From NCBI GenBank assembly GCA_029781135.1, contig JAKOXH010000019.1, positions 1 to 64,000 of the forward strand: a stretch of 64,000 bases of DNA, written 5' to 3'. Below, piece by piece: positions 58,466-64,000 of the stretch. The notes beneath the pieces were generated by a model. The model did not search any database. It was not told where the DNA came from and worked only from the letters and a program-made list of their open reading frames with translations. Position 1 is the stretch's first letter. The number at the start of each line of letters is the position of its first letter. Both the position numbers and the translations under genes were made by a program. Source of the DNA: Planctomycetota bacterium. Lineage in GTDB: Bacteria; Planctomycetota; Planctomycetia; Pirellulales; Lacipirellulaceae.

Positions 58466-58771
58466 CTATCGTGGCGAGTCAATCAATTCGTCAATCCGCG
58501 GCGGTGCTATCAACTGAGTCTTACGGAATCGCTCGCCGCGAGAACCGTAAAACAGAATTGTGTTGCGATCGGTTTCCCAAATCGCGGCCAAATACAACGA
58601 TCTGGGTCCGTATAAGCTAAAATGGACGCCGCAGGGCGTTCCACTACGCACCAGTACCTTTTCATGGAGCGGAAATGAATTAACTTCGAGTTGGTCCTTT
58701 TCGCACAGGGTTTCGGTTACATAACGTCGTATGGCAAGTAAGTCATCAAGCCGCTGAGTTTCCGTCGGCAT
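58466..58771 (-). CDS. Small conserved protein of unknown function
   Basis: The 101-residue protein reads MPTETQRLDDLLAIRRYVTE, then LVRSGTPCGVHFSLYGPRSL and AIWETDRNTILFYGSRGERF. The pattern RRYVxETLC...L.R.GxxCGxxFSLxGPRS is familiar from short planctomycete proteins of unknown role. It has no signal peptide. It lies upstream of csrA in the same direction, with 170 bases and the csrA promoter between them. Confidence 0.72.
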   Translation of the reverse strand: MPTETQRLDDLLAIRRYVTETLCEKDQLEVNSFPLHEKVLVRSGTPCGVHFSLYGPRSLYLAAIWETDRNTILFYGSRGERFRKTQLIAPPRIDELIDSPR

Positions 58772-59224
58772 GAGGAATCAGGCCCTTTATGTCTATGATG
58801 ATTCGATGTGTTCGATATGAATCCCTTTGAGCGGAGGGCGATGGCAGCGCGTACGCGTAACCCAATCGAGCCACGAATTCGCAAAATCCACGCTCTGGAA
58901 AATGCCGGTGAATGAAAGACGATGTCCCGAACCTGCCAGATTCTCGACACCGTTCAACTTGGGGGTTCCGGCCCCAGGTCTAAAGATAGCCGCACCGTAC
59001 CGTCCGCACAAAATATATCGGCCTGATAAATGGGGCACTTTCAGGCGACTTCGCTAAATAGATAAAACAAATCGAGGAATTACGAGGTCGCGGGCGGAAC
59101 AAATCGAAGTTGAAGATGGAAACGAAATCGCCGGCAACGGTGCTACCCCGACATAGCTCAATGAAATGGCAGGCTGCCTAAAACTCGCGGGGAACTGCTG
59201 CTTCTAAAGTCTCTGCGTCGCCGC
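58772..59224. other. Intergenic region without a recognised gene
   Basis: No frame has convincing protein character and no repeat family seen elsewhere in the window is present. Short frames on both strands are left out. Confidence 0.5.
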
Positions 59225-59857
59225 TTACTGCGGAAAAATCCCCGCCCCAAATGAATCGCCCGATGTTGGCGGAATGGACGTCGGACTGCCGCGGCCCTCT
59301 CCCGAGTCGCGGCGGAAATGTGGTTTCTTAGCGTTGTCGGCCGCACCTCCGCTCTTCGCACCATGCGGTCCGGCAATCTCGCCCGATGCGCCATGAGGCT
59401 GGTCAAATCTCGCGGCCCTGCCTCGCGATGCCTCACTATATTCAAAGTCAAAATCATCATAACGCGAAACGTAACCCGGCTGTTTCGCGCGCTCAATCTC
59501 CTCAAAGTATTCGTTCACCACCACTTCCTGGATCATTTCCCGACAATAGGAATTGATCGGGTGGGCGATATCCGCATACAACTTCGCCCTGCCGTCTATG
59601 TCTTTGGGCATGCGCGATTCACCGAGTCGTTTACCGCACTGATTGCAGTATTGAGCCCGCAAATGGTTCTTCATGCCACAGCCTGGGCAATGAGCCGTTA
59701 GTTTGCGACTTGGCATCGCCACGAATGGGCCGTTCGATCCATCGATGATTTTCAAATCGCGAATGACGAAGCAGTTGTCAAAAGTGATGGAACAAAATGC
59801 TTTCAATCGCTCTCCGGGCTCTTCCATGAGTTTGATGCGAACCTCGGTGATTTCCAC
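59225..59857 (-). CDS. spoVG: SpoVG-family protein with zinc ribbon and disordered tail
   Basis: SpoVG is a small nucleic-acid-binding regulator. The 210-residue product starts with the SpoVG core ([10 protein letters not shown], then [20 protein letters not shown] and FVAMPSRKL). The core is interrupted at about residue 56 by a Cys4 zinc ribbon ([20 protein letters not shown]) and resumes at [20 protein letters not shown]. The C-terminal 80 residues are Gly/Arg/Ser-rich and disordered. Typical SpoVG proteins have about 95 residues. GTG 59857 has AGGAG 7 bases upstream. ispE lies 28 bases upstream on the same strand, so the two are probably co-transcribed, as ispE and spoVG are neighbours in Bacillus too. 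Confidence 0.9.
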   Translation of the reverse strand: MEITEVRIKLMEEPGERLKAFCSITFDNCFVIRDLKIIDGSNGPFVAMPSRKLTAHCPGCGMKNHLRAQYCNQCGKRLGESRMPKDIDGRAKLYADIAHPINSYCREMIQEVVVNEYFEEIERAKQPGYVSRYDDFDFEYSEASRGRAARFDQPHGASGEIAGPHGAKSGGAADNAKKPHFRRDSGEGRGSPTSIPPTSGDSFGAGIFPQ

Positions 59858-59885
59858 GGTCGAACTCCTTGCGTTAACGCGCGAC

Positions 59886-60830
59886 CTATTGACAACTGCG
59901 AGTAGCGTAGACGATCCCCAGTTGCCGTGTGCGAAGAATAGTAGCTAAACGCCGTGCCTGTTGAGCATGGCGACAAACGCCGAAATAGGCCGAACCACTG
60001 CCCGACAACTGATGGCCGGCAAAGTCCAACCGATCGAATGCCGATCGGAGACGTTCAACCCAGGTTGTTAATCTGCTCGCCGCAGCCTGCAGCGAGTTAT
60101 GAATTATTTGCCCCCAGGCACTGATCCGGCCACTCAAAAAATCAAGACAAAACTCGCCGATTGGAGCTTTGGGCGGGCCTATTGCTGGAATATCGACTTC
60201 CAAATGGGATGTGTATGACTCGTAAACATCGCGGGTTGCTAGTCCGATCGGGGGCCTAACCACGACAAAGTGTACCGGCGCACTGGTGGGGAACTTCTCG
60301 ACAATTTCGCCACGCCCCCGACAAACGGCCGCGCCGCCATAAAGAAAGAACGGCACGTCACTGCCGATTTCTTCCGCCACCGTGGCCAAGCGGTTTTTCG
60401 ACCAATTCAGTCTCCATGCTGAGTTCGCCAACTGCAGGGCGGTCGCGGCATCGCTCGAACCTCCGCCCAAGCCGGCGGCCGCTGGAATTCGCTTGATAAG
60501 TTCGACATTTGCCCCCAATTCACAGCCACTGCGCTGCCGCAGCAACTCCAAGGCCCTCACAACCAGATTCGCTGGCCCAGAAGGAACCTTTTCCGCCGGG
60601 AATTGCGCATTTACGCACGACTCTTGCACGCTCAATTCAATCGAGCGGGTCGAATTGCTTTCAAACGGGAGAGTCGGAATTAAACTTATAGAATCGTAAA
60701 TGCGAATCGGCAGCATCACAGTTTCCAAGTCGTGGAAACCATCGTCCCGCCGGCCCAACACATTGAGGTAGAGATTGAGCTTGGCCGGTGCGCGAGCTGT
60801 CCGCTTGGCGTCGTCCCTGCGGAGTTCCAT
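59886..60830 (-). CDS. ispE: 4-Diphosphocytidyl-2-C-methyl-D-erythritol kinase
   Basis: IspE phosphorylates CDP-methylerythritol with ATP in the non-mevalonate isoprenoid pathway. The 314-residue GHMP kinase has the substrate motif [20 protein letters not shown], the ATP loop [18 protein letters not shown] and the C-terminal [15 protein letters not shown] 60828-60830 is used; GTG 60836 and TTG 60851 are in frame upstream. dxr of the same pathway is at 47619. spoVG follows directly. Confidence 0.96.
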   Translation of the reverse strand: MELRRDDAKRTARAPAKLNLYLNVLGRRDDGFHDLETVMLPIRIYDSISLIPTLPFESNSTRSIELSVQESCVNAQFPAEKVPSGPANLVVRALELLRQRSGCELGANVELIKRIPAAAGLGGGSSDAATALQLANSAWRLNWSKNRLATVAEEIGSDVPFFLYGGAAVCRGRGEIVEKFPTSAPVHFVVVRPPIGLATRDVYESYTSHLEVDIPAIGPPKAPIGEFCLDFLSGRISAWGQIIHNSLQAAASRLTTWVERLRSAFDRLDFAGHQLSGSGSAYFGVCRHAQQARRLATILRTRQLGIVYATRSCQ

Positions 60831-61408
60831 CTTCACACCGTGTGGATTCAAAAGGCGTCGTCGTCAACAGTTTATTCGGTGTCAATCCTCCGAAAGTCCT
60901 TTACAATACGGCTTCGCCGCAGCTACAGCGGTCAACCCCGTCGAAACCAGAGCAGCTGTAGCCCGCTCGGCCGCGCGCCCACCGATAAGTTCACGGCCGT
61001 CCTTAACCAAGCCGAATCGTCGCCCCAAGGCAGGGGCTGGCCAAAAATTCTAATCGGATTAAGGACTTACGTCAATCTTTGAAATTGGAAAAACAAGGCC
61101 AATCGAAGATTCACACTGCGCAAAGGAAGGCACACCCATAGTGTGCGATTGGCGGGGAACCAGCGGCGATTCCCGCTTTACCACGCCCTTCGAGGATTCA
61201 GGGCTGCCACCCGAATTGAAAAACTGGTCGGTCCTGGTTGGAAAAAGCCCGCGAACCGACAAAATCGATGTGGAAATCCACAGAAAAAAAGGGTCATTGG
61301 CCGTCTGTACGGTATCGAGTAGCACTAGCCGCCGAGGAGCCTCGTTGCGTTGGCAGCGTGAGGTGAGCCCTCTCCAACCCTTCTTCTTCAAGCAGCAGGT
61401 CGCATGGA
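60831..61408. other. Intergenic region, 578 bases, nothing recognised
   Basis: The space lies between ispE and tmk, both on the minus strand. Several short open frames occur on both strands, but none has recognisable motifs or a good ribosome site. I see no tRNA or known RNA fold. It may hold the ispE promoter and a decayed gene. Confidence 0.5.
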
Positions 61409-62017
61409 TTAGATCCCCAATTCCTCGGCGGCAATCCTCCAAATTTCGGCCTGAACTTCGCTAATGGGGCGATCCGCGGCGATAACATGAATTTGAGGGC
61501 AGTTGCCGGCTTCCGCCAGAAACCCGGCGCGTAGACGTTCACGATACTCGTCTCCTTGACTCTCCATTCGGTCGAGCGGGCGGTTCAACCGAAGCCCTGC
61601 GGAATCGGGCACCATATCCAGAAGAAACACACAGTTGGGAAGTAGCCCTTGCGTCGCAATTCGCCCAACCTGCCAGATTTCTGCTGGCTCCAGACCTCCG
61701 GCATGTCCCTGATACACAACGTTGGCCAATAAGTACCTGTCCGCGACAACGACCTTACGTGCTTCCAGGGCCGGTCGAATAACTTCCGCGACCAACTGAG
61801 CCCGCGCCGCCATGTATAGAAACATCTCGCTGCGCCGATCAATGGGCGTTTCCTTGCCGCTCGTCAGCAGAAGCGTGCGAATTCGCTCACCCAACGTTGT
61901 ACTGCCTGGATCACGGCAAACCACCACCTCGTAACCTCGATCATGCAGCGAACCGGCCAACAGGCTCACCTGTGTCGATTTTCCCGCCCCATCGATGCCG
62001 TCAAAGGAAAAGAACAT
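61409..62017 (-). CDS. tmk: dTMP kinase (thymidylate kinase)
   Basis: Tmk phosphorylates dTMP to dTDP for DNA synthesis. The 202-residue protein has the P-loop FDGIDGAGKSTQ (near residue 5), the DR motif in VVADRYLLANVVYQG and the GDEYRERLRAGFL region at the LID position. The family's usual TREPG loop is replaced by CRDPGSTTLGERIR, where the Asp-Pro-Gly pattern is kept. ATG 62015-62017 gives the expected length. holB is not adjacent. Confidence 0.95.
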   Translation of the reverse strand: MFFSFDGIDGAGKSTQVSLLAGSLHDRGYEVVVCRDPGSTTLGERIRTLLLTSGKETPIDRRSEMFLYMAARAQLVAEVIRPALEARKVVVADRYLLANVVYQGHAGGLEPAEIWQVGRIATQGLLPNCVFLLDMVPDSAGLRLNRPLDRMESQGDEYRERLRAGFLAEAGNCPQIHVIAADRPISEVQAEIWRIAAEELGI

Positions 62018-62408
62018 GACTTCCGCACATTTCTATCGTCGGCAGCCGGTGATTGGCTACCCATGCAAGATCGCTCCCCGCTTACGCACGCACCTATTCT
62101 AACAATCTCCGTTGTAAATCGAGGCATTTTCCACGAGAGAACCGAACTTTAGTATTACACGGTAATCTCGGCCGTCATCGGCCTTAGGCTCCCTACATTG
62201 CCGATTCGTTGCTCGTCTAATAGCGTCAACGACGAGATTTCTGTCGCTTCGGGAATGGCCGGTTGGGTTCCAACTTCGCGATTGCCGCACCGGCCGATGA
62301 TTGCCAAAGGAGTTCGCTGGTTCCCAATGGGAAAGGGCCTCATCTGCCGTCAAATCAGCAGGAGGCCCGAAGGATCCGCGCGGAATCGATTATCGCTGTG
62401 CCCGGGCA
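62018..62408. other. Intergenic region between tmk and the TolC-like gene
   Basis: Nearly 400 bases without a recognisable gene. Short frames on both strands lack family features. No repeat family of the window occurs here. Confidence 0.5.
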
Positions 62409-64000
62409 TCAAACGCGAGCGGCACTCCAGTTGATCGCAACGTCTCCAAATCGCCAAAGATCGAGCGACGGTTTACGCCACACCCTTGCGCTAGGCCATC
62501 GGTATTCTGCCCCGTTCCTTCCGGCAACATCGGTAGCAGACGGCCGAGGCGAGTAATACGCTCGCTCTCCCCCGGTCTGGTACATCATCCCGCCACTGGC
62601 ATTGGCTGGCGGTGTACTGCTTTGAGGAGGATTGCTCGGTGCCGGCAACGATTCCGGTGGCAACGCCTGTTCCGGTGCCGATCCTGGCGACTCCATCATC
62701 GGTGCTCCGCCCGTCTCACAACCGTCGTTGCAGCCCTGCTGAATAGGGCCTTGGCTCACGACGGCAGGCCGCGTGTAGCCGTAGTCCATATACAACCCGG
62801 CATCCCGTTTGCGCGCCTGACGCATGGCGTCGAAGTAAGCCTTGGCCGGCCATTCACCTTCCGCGAGGTACACGCCGTCGTAATCGAGCAGCGAACCCTT
62901 GCGATAGTGGACATTCATGATGGACCGGTTGTAATCAACAAGCGAACGGTAGTAAGCGCTCTCTGCTTCCGACCGCCGACGTTGGGCATCGAGCAGCAAG
63001 TCGAGGGTTGCCCGACCGGCCTGATACGACGCCCCCACCGCCTGCACTTCGGCTTCGGCCGCCACGCGACGATTGAAGTTCGTTTGCGTCAGGCCGTAGT
63101 TCAAATCCACATCGCGAATCGAGTCGCCCAACTGGTGCGAGATTTCCAGTTCCAAGTCCTGGAGCAAGGCTCGTTCGCGGGCGAGCAACAACTCATGATG
63201 GCGTACGCCGGAAAGTTCGCGCCGGAAACCGATCGGAATCGAGGCCTGCAACCCGAGCTGCCATTCTTGATACTGGCCGCTGGTTAATACCCCAAACGCG
63301 GATGAGCCCGGCACATTGAATTCGGCGTGCGTCTGGTTGATGAGCTCGTCACCCATACCAAGCCAACGATATTTACCCGCCGCATCGATACGCGGCAACA
63401 GCATATTGCGAGCCGCGATCAACTCCAATTCGCGTCGCTTGATTTCCCACTTCTCACGTCGAATTTCCACCCGGCGCGTGAGGGCTTCGCAATGAATTCC
63501 GGACCAATCAAAGGCGACGCGCGCGATTGTCGGCTCGTCGGACGGACGGATCAACTTCCCATCCGACATCGACAAACCCATGATGTACCGCAAGCGATTT
63601 TCATTCTTGAACACGTCGGTGAGCGCTTGCTCGACTTGCGAGCGGAAGAGGAAGTACTGCGACCGGGCCTGTGCTTCCCGATCGGCACTACCGCCACGCG
63701 AACCGGTGCGATACAAAGCGGCCGTCTTCTTCCAGGTTTCGAGTGCGCTATCGCGGCCCATCTTGCGGGCTTCCAGATCGCGATACGAGAAGTACAACTC
63801 CCAATACGCGTCTTCCACGTCGTGAACCAGATTCCGTACGCCGCCTTCGAAGTCGGCCAACGACTCATCGACACGAATTCGCGCGATCATCACGCCGTCA
63901 ATGGGATTTCGTATGCCAGCCGCGTATTGGTCGAACGACAAGGGGCCGGCAATGCGGTTGTATTGTACGCCACGCCCTTGGAATAACGGCGTACTGAACG
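62409..64000 (-). CDS. TolC-like outer-membrane efflux protein, N terminus outside window
   Basis: The frame is open to the window edge, so the N terminus and signal peptide are missing. The visible 530 residues show the outer-membrane efflux protein architecture: long amphipathic helices (DVEDAYWELYFSYRDLEARK, SQVEQALTDVFKNENRLRYI) and a second repeat (EISHQLGDSIRDVDLNYGLT, ASYQAGRATLDLLLDAQRRR). The edge residues TPLFQGRGVQYNRIAGP are typical of planctomycete members. A Pro/Ser-rich tail of about 90 residues follows. It should form a trimeric exit duct for a type I or RND efflux system, whose other parts may lie beyond the window. Confidence 0.92.
   Translation of the reverse strand, partial: FSTPLFQGRGVQYNRIAGPLSFDQYAAGIRNPIDGVMIARIRVDESLADFEGGVRNLVHDVEDAYWELYFSYRDLEARKMGRDSALETWKKTAALYRTGSRGGSADREAQARSQYFLFRSQVEQALTDVFKNENRLRYIMGLSMSDGKLIRPSDEPTIARVAFDWSGIHCEALTRRVEIRREKWEIKRRELELIAARNMLLPRIDAAGKYRWLGMGDELINQTHAEFNVPGSSAFGVLTSGQYQEWQLGLQASIPIGFRRELSGVRHHELLLARERALLQDLELEISHQLGDSIRDVDLNYGLTQTNFNRRVAAEAEVQAVGASYQAGRATLDLLLDAQRRRSEAESAYYRSLVDYNRSIMNVHYRKGSLLDYDGVYLAEGEWPAKAYFDAMRQARKRDAGLYMDYGYTRPAVVSQGPIQQGCNDGCETGGAPMMESPGSAPEQALPPESLPAPSNPPQSSTPPANASGGMMYQTGGERAYYSPRPSATDVAGRNGAEYRWPSARVWRKPSLDLWRFGDVAINWSAARV

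Noticed and set aside
61059..61464. Overlapping short frames on both strands before tmk
   Set aside because: Neither frame has motifs, good starts or conserved character, and they overlap each other and the tmk 3' end.

Overview
The window comes from a GC-rich member of the Planctomycetes, most likely of the Pirellulales type. The call rests on gene content: a DUF1549/DUF1553 protein paired with a DUF1501 protein, secreted proteins with the LEPR-like N-terminal motif (ENLERRELMA / ENLESRELMA), SpoVG carrying a zinc ribbon, many large secreted TPR or DUF proteins, lpxA, and core genes scattered on both strands in short units instead of long operons. All assignments were made by reading the sequence; no database search was run.

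Layout. 0-5 kb: the end of an IS630 copy, a secreted thioredoxin-trypsin fusion, metG, and a vapBC toxin-antitoxin pair with a near-consensus promoter that places the transcript start at the start codon. 5-14 kb: DUF2237, DUF1549/DUF1553, DUF1501, MgtC, and secreted DUF1570 and TPR proteins. 14-21 kb: ychF, a TIGR03032-type protein, a RAYT (REP-associated tyrosine transposase) between inverted REP hairpins, an acyl-CoA dehydrogenase and a complete IS630 element. 21-29 kb: M29 aminopeptidase, serine hydrolase, a small TPR protein, lpxA, a DUF433/DUF5615 toxin-antitoxin pair and ppdK. 29-36 kb: mutS, fliG, a CitG-like/PTPS operon, a haloalkane dehalogenase-like hydrolase and a DtxR regulator. 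36-44 kb: SRP RNA (ffs), dnaX with an A9 slippage site, ybaB, rpoN, MmgE/PrpD, rsmG and DUF3467. 45-52 kb: dxr, the site-2 protease rseP and ftsH. 52-57 kb: two tandem secreted calpain-like proteases. 57-64 kb: yjbQ, csrA, spoVG, ispE, tmk and a TolC-like protein cut by the window end.

The most unusual feature is the density of short repeats. At least seven families of 60-100 bp palindromic units, and a separate class of degenerate tandem heptamers (often paired as inverted arms), fill intergenic gaps. Four conserved genes (mutS, MmgE/PrpD, TIGR03032, the dehalogenase) appear to carry such repeats in frame as about 20-30 extra residues. This resembles the Rickettsia palindromic elements in protein genes and would be worth testing genome-wide. 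Other repeats lie directly against start codons (dtxR, MmgE, a TPR gene) or form a terminator (ppdK).

Other points of interest are predicted programmed production of DnaX gamma by slippage at A9, two identical IS630 ends suggesting recent activity, EF-hand-like loops in the calpain-like pair, and a zinc ribbon inside SpoVG.
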